Part shown: piece by piece, positions 43,653 through 52,810 of the stretch
How positions within the stretch are numbered: position 1 is the first letter of the stretch
Layout of the letters: every line of letters begins with the position of its first letter
Assembly (NCBI RefSeq): GCF_001644575.1
Contig: NZ_CP015596.1
Coordinates: 5,518,001 to 5,582,000, forward strand
Length of the DNA: 64,000 nt
Direction of reading: 5' to 3'
DNA from: Mycobacterium adipatum
Lineage (GTDB): Bacteria > Actinomycetota > Actinomycetes > Mycobacteriales > Mycobacteriaceae
Made by a program: the position numbers and the translations under genes
The notes under the pieces: generated by a model
The model's input: the letters and a program-made list of their open reading frames with translations, nothing else
Told to the model about the DNA's origin: nothing
Databases searched by the model: none

Positions 43653-44825
43653 TCAGTCCTCATCGACCGATCTGTCGTCCGGGATGGCCGGTATGGCAAG
43701 GGTGAACGTCGAGCCGGTGCCCGGCTGACTCCATAACCGGATGGATCCGTTGTGGTTGGCGGCCACGTGTTTGACGATCGCCAGGCCCAGCCCGGTGCCG
43801 CCGGTGGCCCGGGAACGGGCCTTGTCGACCCGGAAGAAACGCTCGAACACCCGCTCCTGGTCGGCCCGTGCGATGCCGATACCGCGGTCGGTCACCGCGA
43901 TCTCGATATCGTTGCCGCGACGGCGCCGGCTGATCGACACCGCGGAACCGTCTGGCGAGTACGCGATGGCATTGGAGACCAGGTTCGCGATGGCGGTCAC
44001 CAGCAGCCGCTCATCGCCGAGCACCCGGTAACCGGTCGGGGCGTCGGTGGTGATGGCGATATCGGCGTTGTCGGCGGCCACCTTGTAGCGTGACAGCGCC
44101 TCGGCGACGACGGTGTCGACATCGACGGCTTCCAGCTGGGGCAGCGGTTCGGCGCCCTGCAACCGGGACAGCTCGATCAGTTCACCGATCATGCTGGCCA
44201 GCCGGTTCGATTCGACCACCATCTTCTCGGCGAAACGCCGCACGTTGTCGGGGTCGTCGGTGGAGGCCAGCAGCGCCTCGGCGAGCACACCCATCGCGCC
44301 CACCGGTGTCTTCAGTTCATGGCTGACGTTGGCCACGAAATCGCGCCGGGTCGCTTCCATACGCGCCTGCTCGGATTGATCGCCGACGAAGACCACCGCG
44401 AACTGGTGGTCCTCCTCGACCAGCAGCCGCACATGCCCGCGCACCGAAAGCCCCGACCGTCCCGACTTCTGCCGTTTGCGCGGGGACAGGTCGATATCGA
44501 CGTCCTGTCCGGTGGACAGGCAGCGCTGAACCGCCTGCCAGGCGCGATCGTCGAGCAGCCGGTCACGCACCAGGCCCAGTTCGGCGGCCTGGTCGTTCAT
44601 GTAGACCACGTCGCGGAACCGGTCGACCACCACGATCCCCATCGGGGACATCGCCGCGATGTGGCTCAGCATCTGCGAGATGGTGATACCGCGGCCCTCG
44701 TCGGCCATCCGGCGGGCCCGGCGCTGCGCAATTCGCGAGGACACCACCATCCCCGCCGCCACGCCGCCCCCCAGCGCAAGCAATGCCAACGCTGCCGCCA
44801 ACAGCAACGCGGAACCGACACTCAC
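43653..44825 (-). CDS. senX3: Sensor histidine kinase SenX3
   Basis: 390 aa. One N-terminal helix (about 6-29), a PAS-like domain (about 50-150: [18 protein letters not shown]), His169 in [12 protein letters not shown], and a HATPase domain ([50 protein letters not shown]). Acts with RegX3 in phosphate signalling and with PhoU-type proteins. ATG/GTG at 44825; upstream lie GTTCACC-type repeats that may be RegX3 sites. Confidence 0.95.
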   Translation of the reverse strand: MSVGSALLLAAALALLALGGGVAAGMVVSSRIAQRRARRMADEGRGITISQMLSHIAAMSPMGIVVVDRFRDVVYMNDQAAELGLVRDRLLDDRAWQAVQRCLSTGQDVDIDLSPRKRQKSGRSGLSVRGHVRLLVEEDHQFAVVFVGDQSEQARMEATRRDFVANVSHELKTPVGAMGVLAEALLASTDDPDNVRRFAEKMVVESNRLASMIGELIELSRLQGAEPLPQLEAVDVDTVVAEALSRYKVAADNADIAITTDAPTGYRVLGDERLLVTAIANLVSNAIAYSPDGSAVSISRRRRGNDIEIAVTDRGIGIARADQERVFERFFRVDKARSRATGGTGLGLAIVKHVAANHNGSIRLWSQPGTGSTFTLAIPAIPDDRSVDED

Positions 44826-44842
44826 GCGAAAAGCGTACGCAT

Positions 44843-44935
44843 CAGGTGAACGTCATCCCAGCAGCGTGCGGCCAATCCGGGAGAAGTCACACGATCAAAC
44901 ACAGGAGTTCGGTCGCTGTTTACCTGTGTTCACCT
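44843..44935. promoter_or_regulatory. Pho-box/RegX3-like GTTCACC repeats upstream of senX3
   Basis: Plus strand 44918-44934 reads GTTTACCTGTGTTCACC, two 7-mers with a 10-bp period. A third, inverted copy (CAGGTGAAC, 44843-44851) lies 18 bp before senX3. GTTCACC/GTTAACC direct repeats are the known binding pattern of RegX3 and PhoB-type regulators. This suggests autoregulation of senX3-regX3. Confidence 0.5.
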
Positions 44936-44966
44936 GACGTTGGCCTGTTCAGCGCCCGGCGCGGGG

Positions 44967-45055
44967 TCTACTTCGCGCCCTGCGCAGGTTCTACTTCGCG
45001 CCCTGCGCAGGTTCTACTTCGCGCCCTGCGCAGGTTCTACTTCGCGCCCTGCGCG
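44967..45055. repeat. 23-bp tandem repeat (about 3.9 copies) at the 3' end of gpm1
   Basis: Units 44967-44989, 44990-45012 and 45013-45035 are identical (tctacttcgcgccctgcg then caggt); the fourth, 45036-45055, is the genuine end of gpm1 (codons AQGAK and stop) and differs at the end. Each unit contains the palindrome CCTGCGCAGG. It reads as a repeated duplication of the gpm1 terminus. A VNTR is likely. Confidence 0.85.
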
Positions 45056-45777
45056 GCGACCGCGGCGGCACCTGCCGCGGCGGCCTCCGGGTCCAGGTAC
45101 CGCCCGCCGGGCACCGTGGGCTTGAGTTCGCCGTCCAGCTCGTAGAGCAGCGGGATACCGGTGGGGATGTTAAGGCTGACGATGGCCTCATCGGACATGC
45201 CGTCCAGGTACTTCACCAGAGCGCGCAGCGAGTTGCCGTGCGCGGCGATGAGCACCGTCTTGCCGGCCTTGAGGTCGGGCACGATCGTCTGCTCGAAGTA
45301 GGGCACGAACCGGGCCACCACGTCGGCGAGGCATTCGGTCAGCGGGCCGCCGTCGATATCGGCGTAGCGCGGGTCCGCGTCCTGGCTGAACTCGCTGCCC
45401 TTCTCGATGGGCGGCGGCGGCGTGTCATAGCTGCGCCGCCAGGCCATGAACTGCTCGTCGCCGTACTTCTCCTTGGTGGCGGCCTTGTCCAGACCCTGCA
45501 GCGCACCGTAGTGCCGTTCGTTGAGCCGCCAGTCGCGGTGCACCGGAATCCAGAGTCGATCGGCGGCCTCCAGCGCCAGGTTGGCGGTGATGATCGCCCG
45601 GCGCAACAGCGAGGTGTAGAGCACATCGGGCAGCACGCCCTGCTCGGCGAGCAGCTCGCCGCCGCGCACCGCCTGGGCCCGGCCCTTCTCGGTGAGGTCG
45701 ACATCGACCCAACCGGTGAACAGGTTCTTCTCGTTCCACACGCTCTCGCCGTGACGCAGCAGGATCAGATTCGCCAT
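45037..45777 (-). CDS. gpm1: 2,3-bisphosphoglycerate-dependent phosphoglycerate mutase
   Basis: 246 aa from ATG 45777; an ATG three codons upstream (45786) is possible, but the M. tuberculosis protein also begins [30 protein letters not shown] contains the phospho-His; [26 protein letters not shown] and [15 protein letters not shown] are typical. It interconverts 3- and 2-phosphoglycerate in glycolysis. The last codons (AQGAK) are the seed of the 23-bp tandem repeat downstream. Confidence 0.95.
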   Translation of the reverse strand: MANLILLRHGESVWNEKNLFTGWVDVDLTEKGRAQAVRGGELLAEQGVLPDVLYTSLLRRAIITANLALEAADRLWIPVHRDWRLNERHYGALQGLDKAATKEKYGDEQFMAWRRSYDTPPPPIEKGSEFSQDADPRYADIDGGPLTECLADVVARFVPYFEQTIVPDLKAGKTVLIAAHGNSLRALVKYLDGMSDEAIVSLNIPTGIPLLYELDGELKPTVPGGRYLDPEAAAAGAAAVAAQGAK

Positions 45778-45790
45778 GGCTGGCATTCTG

Positions 45791-46300
45791 TCACGAAGGC
45801 TCGTCGTCGATGAGATGCGCGAAGGCGGCGAGGTTCTTCAGCGACTCGCCGCGGGCCACCCGCCACTCCCATTCCTTCTGGATGGACGAACGAAAACCCA
45901 ACTCCAGCAAGGTGTTGAAGTCCGAATCGACGGCTTCGAGCACCTGCCCGAGGATCCGGTCGAGTTCGTCGGCGTCGACCGATCTGTTCGCCATCCAGCC
46001 CACCAGGTAGATGTCGCCGAGGTTGTCCAGCGTGTAGGCGACCCCGTAGAGCCGGCGGTTGCGCTTGAGCAGGAACTTGTAGACGGCCTCGAAATTCTCG
46101 TCGGGGCGCCGGCAGACGAAGGCCTCCACCCGTACCGAGTGCTCGCCGAGGCTCAGGATGGTGTTGGTCTTGAGCCTGCGTTCACCCGGCAACGCCACCA
46201 CGATGCCGGGCAGCCCGCCGTGGGCGCCCTTGTGATGCTCGTATTCGAGATCGTTGGCCTGCAGCGTGTTCTCGATGATGGCCTGGACCGCATCGCTCAT
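45791..46300 (-). CDS. YbjN-domain protein
   Basis: 169 aa. The alpha/beta fold with [29 protein letters not shown] and the C-terminal [18 protein letters not shown] marks the YbjN family, a type III secretion chaperone-like fold. It sits between mshA and gpm1 in one operon, overlapping mshA by 4 nt (start 46300, mshA stop 46297), and is conserved at this place in mycobacteria. Function unknown. Confidence 0.85.
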   Translation of the reverse strand: MSDAVQAIIENTLQANDLEYEHHKGAHGGLPGIVVALPGERRLKTNTILSLGEHSVRVEAFVCRRPDENFEAVYKFLLKRNRRLYGVAYTLDNLGDIYLVGWMANRSVDADELDRILGQVLEAVDSDFNTLLELGFRSSIQKEWEWRVARGESLKNLAAFAHLIDDEPS

Positions 46301-47622
46301 GCCCGCACTCCCCTGCGCAGCGCGAACCGCCTGCCGTTGCGGCGCCCGGCGGGTTCACGGCGCGGATGCCGGGCGCGGTAGTCGGTGATGGCGTGGGTGT
46401 AGCTGTCCAGCAGCGCGTCCACGGTATGGGCCCAGGAGAAGGTCGCGGCGTGCGCCAGCGCGGCGTCGCGCATCGTCTCCGGGCCGCGCTGCAGCAGCGC
46501 GCCGATCGCCTGCGACCAGTCCTGCGCGTCGTGCCCGTCGACCAATGTGCCGCTCACCCCGTCGCGCACCGCGACCGGCAACCCGCCGACCGCCGCGGCC
46601 ACCACCGGGGTGCCACAGGCCTGCGCCTCGACGGCGACCAGACCGAAGGATTCCGAGTAGCTGGGCACGGCGACGATGTCGGCGGCGCGGTAGACGTTCA
46701 CCAACGCTTCGCGGGACTGCGGCGGCAGGAAGCTCACCCGCGAACCGATACCCAGTTCCTCGGCGAGCCGAACCAACGAGTCGGGAGCGGCCAGACCGCT
46801 GCCCGAGGGCCCGCCGGCGATCACCACCCGCAGGTCCGGAAGCTTCGCCGCGGCGCGCAGCAGCACATCGGGAGCCTTCAACGGCTGGATACGTCCGATG
46901 AAGGCGACCACCTTCTCGTGCGGATCGAGCCCGAGCGCCGCCCGCGCGTCACGCTTGGAGCCCGGCGTGAACACCTGCAGGTCGACCCCGGGGTGCACCA
47001 CGTCGATATCCCGGCGGTCCGCGCGGTGCAGCGAAACCAGTTGCTGCGCTTCGATTTCGGTGTTGACGATCAGGCGGTCGGCCTCGTCGACCACCTGTTG
47101 TTCGCCGACCGAGCGCAGCATGGGCTCGGGAGAATCGCCGTGGGCCAGCGCGGAATTCTTCACCGCGGCCAGGGTATGGGCGGTGTGCACCAGCGGCACC
47201 GCCCAGCGATCGGCCGCCAGCCAGCCGACCTGCCCGGACAGCCAATAATGCGAATGCACGATGTCGTAGTAGCCCGGCTCGTGAGTGGCCTCGGCCCGCA
47301 GCACCCCGGCGGTGAACGCGCACAGCTGGGTGGGCAGATCGTGCTTGTCGAGCCCCTCGAAGGGCCCGGCCACCACATTGCGCACCAGCACGCCGGGCAC
47401 CACCTGCACCACCGGCTCATCCGCCGACGACGTGGCCCGGGTGAAGATCTCCACCTCGACACCGCGGCGGGCCAGTTCCAGCGCGGTCTGCAGCACGTAG
47501 ACGTTCATGCCGCCGGCGTCGCCGGTGCCCGGTTGGGCCAGCGGGGAGGTGTGCACCGAGAGCACCGCTACGCGGCGGGGGGTGTCCGACAGGGCGGACT
47601 CTGGCACGGCGCGCACAAACAC
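46297..47622 (-). CDS. mshA: D-inositol-3-phosphate glycosyltransferase MshA
   Basis: 441 aa GT4-family GT-B enzyme. The N-terminal [26 protein letters not shown] (acceptor site) and the C-terminal [28 protein letters not shown] (donor site, E-x7-E) are present. It transfers GlcNAc to inositol-3-phosphate, the first step of mycothiol synthesis. GTG start at 47622, 19 bp downstream of the ROK gene, so expression should follow that gene, including any cysteine-dependent attenuation at 49.0 kb. Confidence 0.94.
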   Translation of the reverse strand: MFVRAVPESALSDTPRRVAVLSVHTSPLAQPGTGDAGGMNVYVLQTALELARRGVEVEIFTRATSSADEPVVQVVPGVLVRNVVAGPFEGLDKHDLPTQLCAFTAGVLRAEATHEPGYYDIVHSHYWLSGQVGWLAADRWAVPLVHTAHTLAAVKNSALAHGDSPEPMLRSVGEQQVVDEADRLIVNTEIEAQQLVSLHRADRRDIDVVHPGVDLQVFTPGSKRDARAALGLDPHEKVVAFIGRIQPLKAPDVLLRAAAKLPDLRVVIAGGPSGSGLAAPDSLVRLAEELGIGSRVSFLPPQSREALVNVYRAADIVAVPSYSESFGLVAVEAQACGTPVVAAAVGGLPVAVRDGVSGTLVDGHDAQDWSQAIGALLQRGPETMRDAALAHAATFSWAHTVDALLDSYTHAITDYRARHPRREPAGRRNGRRFALRRGVRA

Positions 47623-47640
47623 ATGTCTACACCTGCGTGA

Positions 47641-48933
47641 TCACGACGCTCCGAGCACACCGGCTTCACCGCGGCGCAGCTGGGCGCGGCGCATGGCGGC
47701 GATCGGGTCGGCGTAGAGCCCGCCGAGGGACACCACCCCCGCACCGGCCTCCTGGACGCGGTTACCGAACGCGGTGACCCGGATATCGCGGGGTCCCAGC
47801 ACGGTGCGCGCCGCGAACGCCCGCTGCACCAACTCGATCCCTTCCGGGTACTCGGTGAACGCCTGACCACCGACCACCAGATCGTCGGGGTTGAGCATGT
47901 CGCGCAGCAGCGCCACGGCCGCACCGAGCACCCGGGCCCGTTCGGCCAGCAATGCACCGGCACCGGCATGGCCGGCCCGGGCGGCACGCAATACCGCGGG
48001 CAGTGTCGACGCCGGGCCCTCCGACGGCACGATGCGCTGGGCGCGGGCCGCGGTGAGCACCGCTTCGTCACTCACTGTTGATTCCAGTTTTCCTGTGCCA
48101 CCCAGTAATTCGGAGTCGACCGGCAGCGCGGCGATGGTGCCCGGGCCGCCGGACGGGGAGTGCACCCGGCCGCCGATGGACAGCGCATACCCGACGGTCT
48201 CGCGGGCATAGACGTACAGGCTGGTGCCGGCCTGCGCGCCGGGACGACGCACCCCGAGCAGCAGTTCGGCACCGGCCATCGCGTCCACGTGGGAGGCCAC
48301 CGAAACCGGTAGCCCCAGGGTCTCGGCCAGGACGGGGCCGACCGGCGCCGCCGACCAACCCAGCCGGGCATGGTCCAGATGGCCCGACACGCTGTCCACG
48401 ACGCCACCGGCAGCAACGCCCACCCACAGCGGGCGACGGCGATGCCAGCGGCTCAAGTAGCGTCGCGCGCTGCCGGCCAATGCGGCCAGCGCCGCGTCCT
48501 GCGGGCCGCGCGGGGTCGGGGTCTCCACGACGTCGAGGGTGCGCCCGAACAGGTCGGTGGCCACGATGCTGGTGGTCTTCGCACCGATGTGCAGGCCCAG
48601 CGTCAGATACGGCTCATGGTTGACCTCCACCGGGACCCGCGGGCGACCGATGGCGCCGGACACCGCGAGATCCGCGCGCTCGCGCAGCACGCCCGCGTCG
48701 ATCAGCGCGCTCACCTGGCGATTCACGGTGGCGATACTCAGCCCCGTCACCCGGGCGATGGCGTCCCGGGCGATCGGGCCGCGCTGGCGGGCGGCACCGA
48801 ACACCGACGCGGCGGCCGCGTCGGCCACCTTCAGCGACGGCGCCACGATGTGGTGCCGGGCCAACAGGGCACGCTTGGCGTGCACGGCGGGGGTCTGGCG
48901 AGCCGGGGCGGCAGATGTAGCGATGGTGGTCAT
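47641..48933 (-). CDS. ROK-family transcriptional regulator upstream of mshA
   Basis: 430 aa. An N-terminal winged-helix (about 40-95: RQRGPIARDAIARVTGLSIATVNRQVSALIDAGVLRE) is fused to an actin-like ROK domain (YLTLGLHIGAKTTSIVATDLFG, VGVAAGGVVD). The usual ROK zinc cysteines are not evident. The ATG at 48933 has AGAGGA 5 nt upstream. It is followed by mshA. I recall Rv0485 as a regulator that affects pe13-ppe18 and virulence. The long upstream leader contains the poly-cysteine ORF and competing hairpins. Confidence 0.88.
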   Translation of the reverse strand: MTTIATSAAPARQTPAVHAKRALLARHHIVAPSLKVADAAAASVFGAARQRGPIARDAIARVTGLSIATVNRQVSALIDAGVLRERADLAVSGAIGRPRVPVEVNHEPYLTLGLHIGAKTTSIVATDLFGRTLDVVETPTPRGPQDAALAALAGSARRYLSRWHRRRPLWVGVAAGGVVDSVSGHLDHARLGWSAAPVGPVLAETLGLPVSVASHVDAMAGAELLLGVRRPGAQAGTSLYVYARETVGYALSIGGRVHSPSGGPGTIAALPVDSELLGGTGKLESTVSDEAVLTAARAQRIVPSEGPASTLPAVLRAARAGHAGAGALLAERARVLGAAVALLRDMLNPDDLVVGGQAFTEYPEGIELVQRAFAARTVLGPRDIRVTAFGNRVQEAGAGVVSLGGLYADPIAAMRRAQLRRGEAGVLGAS

Positions 48934-48987
48934 GGGAGTCCTCTGGCCTGAGTCGGGTGGTGGGCTTCTGCCACACCGGCGACTCAG
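48934..48987 (-). promoter_or_regulatory. Candidate attenuator hairpin sequestering the ROK gene RBS region
   Basis: In RNA sense CTGAGTCG (48987-48980) and CGACTCAG (48955-48948) form a perfect 8-bp stem with a partly paired inner arm (GTGTGGC / GCCCACC). The GAGTC of the first arm could instead pair with GACTC in AGAGGACTCCC, the ribosome site (48944-48934). Two exclusive pairings next to the ribosome site are the layout expected of an attenuator. Confidence 0.5.
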
Positions 48988-49009
48988 CGGGACGAAATGG
49001 TCCTCGGGG

Positions 49010-49078
49010 TCAGCAGGGCGCGGCGGGTGCGCAACAACAACACGCACGCCGCGCGGCGAAACCGCTGATCGAGGACAT
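49010..49078 (-). CDS. Leaderless poly-cysteine short ORF (leader peptide)
   Basis: 22 codons from ATG 49078 to TGA 49010. The peptide begins MSSISGFAA and continues RRACCCCAPAAPC: four consecutive Cys codons (TGT TGT TGT TGC) plus a final Cys. A TAGGTT -10 lies 6 nt upstream, so the mRNA would start at the ATG. The Cys codons sit in the loop of a GC-rich hairpin (arms 49053-49043 and 49031-49019). Poly-cysteine leaderless ORFs are known mycobacterial cysteine-responsive attenuators; here the regulated genes would be the ROK regulator and mshA. Not in the peptide-size range of gene finders. Confidence 0.8.
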   Translation of the reverse strand: MSSISGFAARRACCCCAPAAPC

Positions 49079-49084
49079 GGCGTC

Positions 49085-49090
49085 AACCTA
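49085..49090 (-). promoter_or_regulatory. -10 hexamer TAGGTT for the poly-cysteine leader
   Basis: On the minus strand TAGGTT (49090-49085) is followed by GACGCC and the ATG at 49078, a 6-nt spacing that places the transcription start at the A of the ATG. No clear -35 is seen, which is common in mycobacteria. Confidence 0.6.
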
Positions 49091-49145
49091 GCACGACCAT
49101 CGGCACTCGCGCGAAGGTCGCCATGGCGGGCCTAATGTTGGGACC

Positions 49146-49904
49146 ATGACGACCTCAACAGATTCCCGGCGCGTCGCGGTGGTCACCGGAGCCGGCGCCG
49201 GAATCGGTGAAGCGACCGCGAAAACCCTTGCCGCACAGGGCTTTCATGTGATCTGCGTGGCACGCCGGCCGGGGCCCATCGAGGCGCTGGCCGCCGCCAT
49301 CGACGGCACCGCGATTGTGGCCGATGTCACCGACCCGGACGCCGTGGCGGCGCTCGCGCAGCGCCTGGACCGGGTGGATGTGCTCGTCAACAACGCCGGC
49401 GGGGCGCGCGGGCTGGAGTCGGTGGCCGACGCCGATATCGAGAAATGGCGCTGGATGTGGGAAGCCAACGTGCTCGGCACGCTGTACGTCACGAAGGCGC
49501 TGCTGCCCAAGCTGATCGACTCCGGGGACGGGCTCATCGTCACCGTCACCTCGATCGCCGCGCTGGAGACCTACGACAACGGCGCCGGCTACACGACGGC
49601 CAAGCACGCCCAGGGGGTGCTGCATCGCACGCTGCGCAGTGAGCTGTTCGGTAAACCGGTGCGGCTCACCGAGGTGGCACCGGGCATGGTCAAGACCGAC
49701 TTCTCGCTGAACCGTTTCGACGGTGACGCCGAACGCGCCGAGAAGGTGTACGCCGGCGTCGAACCGCTGGTGGCCGAGGACATCGCCGAGGTCATCGGAT
49801 TCGTGGCGAGCCGACCCGCACACGTCGACCTGGACCTCATCGTGGTCCGCCCGCGCGATCAGGTCACCGGCGCGACCGGATCCCGCATCAACCGCCGGGC
49901 GTAG
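49146..49904 (+). CDS. Short-chain dehydrogenase/reductase (YdfG-like)
   Basis: 252 aa classical [18 protein letters not shown] (cofactor motif), VNNAGGARG, Ser in [22 protein letters not shown] with catalytic Tyr/Lys (YTTAK), and [16 protein letters not shown]. It resembles the NADP-dependent 3-hydroxy acid dehydrogenases. TAATGT (49133-49138) is 7 nt before the ATG, leaderless. It is divergent from the poly-cysteine leader and overlaps the convergent LD-transpeptidase gene by 17 bp. Substrate unknown. Confidence 0.9.
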   Translation: MTTSTDSRRVAVVTGAGAGIGEATAKTLAAQGFHVICVARRPGPIEALAAAIDGTAIVADVTDPDAVAALAQRLDRVDVLVNNAGGARGLESVADADIEKWRWMWEANVLGTLYVTKALLPKLIDSGDGLIVTVTSIAALETYDNGAGYTTAKHAQGVLHRTLRSELFGKPVRLTEVAPGMVKTDFSLNRFDGDAERAEKVYAGVEPLVAEDIAEVIGFVASRPAHVDLDLIVVRPRDQVTGATGSRINRRA

Positions 49905-51210
49905 CAGCCGGCGTCGTGGTGGGTGTGCCCGACAGCGTCGGCGCATCGCTCGGCGTCACCGGCGCGGTGACCGGGATGTTCGACGGCTTCTGCGCCGAGA
50001 GCGCCGACATCGCCGTCCACTCGCTCCACGGCACGGCCCAGTCCCAGATGTCGCCGTCGGCGTAGGACAGGTCGATGCGGGTGCCGGTCACCTCGACCGG
50101 ATCGCCGTACAGCGCGGTGTTGAAGTACTGCTCGGCGTCCTCGAGGGACAGGTTGATGCAGCCGTTGGTGACATTGCTGTTGCCCTGTGCCCCCGAGCTC
50201 GCCGGGTTGGCGTGGATGAACTCGCCGTTGTTGGAGATCCGCACCGCGAACCGCTCCCGCACATTGGCGTAGCCGGCGGCCGGGTTGGTCATGTAGAAGT
50301 CCTCGTACTTCTCGGTGACCACGTGGATACCGCTGCGCGTGACGTTGCGGTCCAGGTCGCCCTCGCCGTAGCTGCACGGGAAGTCCATGATCACCGCACC
50401 GGCGCCGTCGAGCACCTGGATGCGATGGCTGGACGCCTCGGCCTTGACCACCTGGCGCCGGCCAATGGTGAAGTCCAGCGTGGAATCGGCGGCACCGTAG
50501 GCATCCGGCCCGAACGGCACCCCGTAGAGCTTGGCGTCCACGTGCACGGTGGTGCCGCTCGGGTAGTAGTCCTTGGTGCGCCAGTGCACCCGGGAGCCGC
50601 CGACCTCATCGGGTAGCCACGCCCAGCTGCCCTCCACCTCCGGGGTGGTGGTGACCCGCAACGCCTTCTCCACCTCGGCGCGGTCGCTCTCGGCGATCGC
50701 CGCGTCGAACTGCAGGATGATCGGCGCGGCCACCCCGACGGTCTGGTGATCGGCGAGCTGGAACACACCGTTGACGGTGGTCTGCGGGTTGACGGTGCTG
50801 AACCCGCCGGCCACCGGCACCGCCTTACCGTCGCGGCCCACCACCGAGCCGGCCCAGGTGTAGTCACCGCCGAAGCCCAGCGGCTCGGTGACGGTGAATT
50901 CGGTGCGATCGCGGTTGAGTTTGCCGTCCACCGGTTCGCCGGCGGCATTGGTCAGCGCGATGCGCTGGAACCATCCGTCTGTGACGGTGACCCCGGCCGC
51001 GGCGGTCGGCAGCACGTCGGCGGACCCGTCTTCGGGGCTCAACGTGATGGTCGGTGCCGATGCCTGCTCGGTGGGCTCCGGGGCACCGGTTCCGGTACCG
51101 GAGGTGCGGCTGCAGGCGGCCGCCAGGACGCCGGCTCCGCCGAGGCCGAGGATGGTCAGTGCACGACGGCGGCTCAGCTGAGCGTCGTCACGTCCACCGG
51201 GAGGTCTCAC
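49888..51210 (-). CDS. lprQ: L,D-transpeptidase lipoprotein (LprQ/LdtE type)
   Basis: 440 aa. The N-terminus [21 protein letters not shown] has a twin-arginine-like motif and a lipobox Cys. Two Ig-like domains (about 50-260) precede the YkuD catalytic domain. Cys351 in [10 protein letters not shown] is the nucleophile and His333 (FIHANP) its partner; the motif is TNGC rather than the commoner SHGC. It makes 3-3 crosslinks in peptidoglycan or attaches lipoproteins. TACGCT is 8 nt before the GTG (leaderless). murB lies just upstream in the reverse direction of map coordinates (16 bp). Confidence 0.92.
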   Translation of the reverse strand: MRPPGGRDDAQLSRRRALTILGLGGAGVLAAACSRTSGTGTGAPEPTEQASAPTITLSPEDGSADVLPTAAAGVTVTDGWFQRIALTNAAGEPVDGKLNRDRTEFTVTEPLGFGGDYTWAGSVVGRDGKAVPVAGGFSTVNPQTTVNGVFQLADHQTVGVAAPIILQFDAAIAESDRAEVEKALRVTTTPEVEGSWAWLPDEVGGSRVHWRTKDYYPSGTTVHVDAKLYGVPFGPDAYGAADSTLDFTIGRRQVVKAEASSHRIQVLDGAGAVIMDFPCSYGEGDLDRNVTRSGIHVVTEKYEDFYMTNPAAGYANVRERFAVRISNNGEFIHANPASSGAQGNSNVTNGCINLSLEDAEQYFNTALYGDPVEVTGTRIDLSYADGDIWDWAVPWSEWTAMSALSAQKPSNIPVTAPVTPSDAPTLSGTPTTTPAATPGG

Positions 51211-51225
51211 GTGGACCCAGCGTAC

Positions 51226-52281
51226 CTAGAGTGCGCACCCGATCAGTACCGGCTCGGGTGTGAGTTCGATCCCGAACCGGCTGCGCACACCGTCGCGCAC
51301 CGTCCTGGCCAGTGCGATCAGATCCGCGCTGGTCGCCGCGCCGCGATTGGTCAGGGCCAGCGCGTGTTTGGTGGACAGCCGGGCCGGTCCCGCGGGGCCG
51401 GGATAACCCTTGCCGAAACCGGACTGCTCGACGAGCCAGCCGGCGGCCAGTTTCACCCCGTCGGGGGCGGGATAGTGCGGGACTGCTCCCTCGGTGTCGG
51501 CGCGGAGGCGTTCGAAGACCTCGGGTTCCACCACCGGATTGGTGAAGAAGGAGCCCACGCTCCAGGTGTCGTGATCGGCCGCGTCCAAGACCATGCCCTT
51601 GGCGGCCCGCAGGGCCAGCACCGCCTCGCGCACCCGCACCGGGTCGGCGCTCTGCCCCGCCGGGACGCCCAACTTGGTGGCCAGTTCGCCGTAGCGCAGC
51701 GGCGCGCTACGCCCGCCCGGGTCGAGGGTGAACTCCACTTCCAGCACGACGATCGCGGACTGGTACTTGAGCACGCTGTGCCGATACCCGAACCCCAGCC
51801 GGTCCGGCCCCACCCATTCGTCGGTGCCGGTGGTGCGGTCCAGCAGCCTGACCCGGGAGATGGTGTCGGCGACCTCGGCCCCGTACGCGCCGACGTTCTG
51901 GATCGGTGTGGCACCCGCCGAGCCGGGGATACCGGACAGGCATTCCAACCCGCCGAGCCCGTGCGCAAGCGCGGCCGCCACCACGTCATCCCAGCGTGCA
52001 CCGGCCTCCGCACGCAGCACCGCGCCGTCGACGGTGATCGCGGTGTTGCCGACCGCGACCACCGTCAATCCGGTCAGGTCGTCGGCCAACACCACGTTCG
52101 AGCCGCCGGCCAGCACCAGCACGTCGTCACCCACCGGCAGGGCCGACAACACGGCGGCCAGCGTATCGGTGGTGTCGCAGGTGATCAGGCGCTGCGCGAC
52201 CGGGCCGATGCGCAATGTCGTCCGCGTAGCGAGCGATACGTTCTCGGCGACCGCCGCACCCGCGAATTTCGTTCCGGCCAC
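51226..52281 (-). CDS. murB: UDP-N-acetylenolpyruvoylglucosamine reductase
   Basis: 351 aa. FAD-binding segment [49 protein letters not shown] (type I MurB signature), GSFFTNPVV with the catalytic Ser, and the C-terminal GFGKGYPG...[12 protein letters not shown]. It reduces the enolpyruvyl group to give UDP-MurNAc. GTG 52281 was chosen because the ATG at 52308 would overlap the divergent ATG by 2 bp; the longer start adds nine residues. Cell-wall operon with the LD-transpeptidase gene. Confidence 0.92.
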   Translation of the reverse strand: MAGTKFAGAAVAENVSLATRTTLRIGPVAQRLITCDTTDTLAAVLSALPVGDDVLVLAGGSNVVLADDLTGLTVVAVGNTAITVDGAVLRAEAGARWDDVVAAALAHGLGGLECLSGIPGSAGATPIQNVGAYGAEVADTISRVRLLDRTTGTDEWVGPDRLGFGYRHSVLKYQSAIVVLEVEFTLDPGGRSAPLRYGELATKLGVPAGQSADPVRVREAVLALRAAKGMVLDAADHDTWSVGSFFTNPVVEPEVFERLRADTEGAVPHYPAPDGVKLAAGWLVEQSGFGKGYPGPAGPARLSTKHALALTNRGAATSADLIALARTVRDGVRSRFGIELTPEPVLIGCAL

Positions 52282-52283
52282 GG

Positions 52284-52299
52284 ACGCTAACGGTAGCGT
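52284..52299. promoter_or_regulatory. Palindromic divergent promoter between murB and the DUF2505 gene
   Basis: ACGCTAACGGTAGCGT (52284-52299) is an inverted repeat (ACGCTA / TAGCGT, 4-bp spacer). The plus-strand half TAGCGT (52294-52299) is a -10 located 7 nt before ATG 52307. On the minus strand TACCGT (52295-52290) is 8 nt before GTG 52281. Both genes therefore seem to be leaderless and to share these 16 bp. Confidence 0.5.
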
Positions 52300-52306
52300 G
52301 ACGGGC

Positions 52307-52810
52307 ATGCCGCGTTCGTATGACATGGCGGCCGAGTACGCGTGCAGCGTGGCCGAGGTGCACGGGGCGTTCGCCGACGAGGCGTACTGGCTGGCGCGGC
52401 TGGCGAAGTCGGGCTGCGATGACGTCTCGCTGGACGCCCTGAGAAACGACGACGACGGCCTCACCATCGCCACCACCCAAACCATCGGGTTCACCCGGCT
52501 GCCCGGATTCGTCAGGCACCTGCACAGCGGCGACCTCACCCTGGTCCGCGAGGAGACCTGGACCCCGGTCCGCGACGGCCGGGCCACCGGCACCATCAGG
52601 GGCGTCGTGCCGGGCGCCCCGGTCAGCGTCACCGGTACCGCCCGGATGAGCACCATCGACACCGGCGCCCGGGTGGACGTGCACGCCATCGTCGAGGTCC
52701 GGATCCCGCTGGTGGGCGGCAAGGTGGAGGGCTTCATCGGCGGCCAACTTGCGGAGATGGTCCGGCTGGAAGAACAGTTCACCTCGACATGGATCACCGA
52801 ACGGGCCTGA
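52307..52810 (+). CDS. DUF2505 family protein
   Basis: 167 aa START-like fold. [43 protein letters not shown], and the ending [28 protein letters not shown] are typical of DUF2505, a lipid-binding-like family in actinobacteria. ATG 52307 is set by the -10 at 52294. Its last 22 bp overlap the following methyltransferase gene. Function unknown; conserved beside murB (Rv0481c as I recall). Confidence 0.82.
   Translation: MPRSYDMAAEYACSVAEVHGAFADEAYWLARLAKSGCDDVSLDALRNDDDGLTIATTQTIGFTRLPGFVRHLHSGDLTLVREETWTPVRDGRATGTIRGVVPGAPVSVTGTARMSTIDTGARVDVHAIVEVRIPLVGGKVEGFIGGQLAEMVRLEEQFTSTWITERA

Noticed and set aside
44967..45055. CRISPR-like array
   Set aside because: The 23-bp units are directly adjacent with no spacers, and the unit is derived from gpm1 coding sequence.
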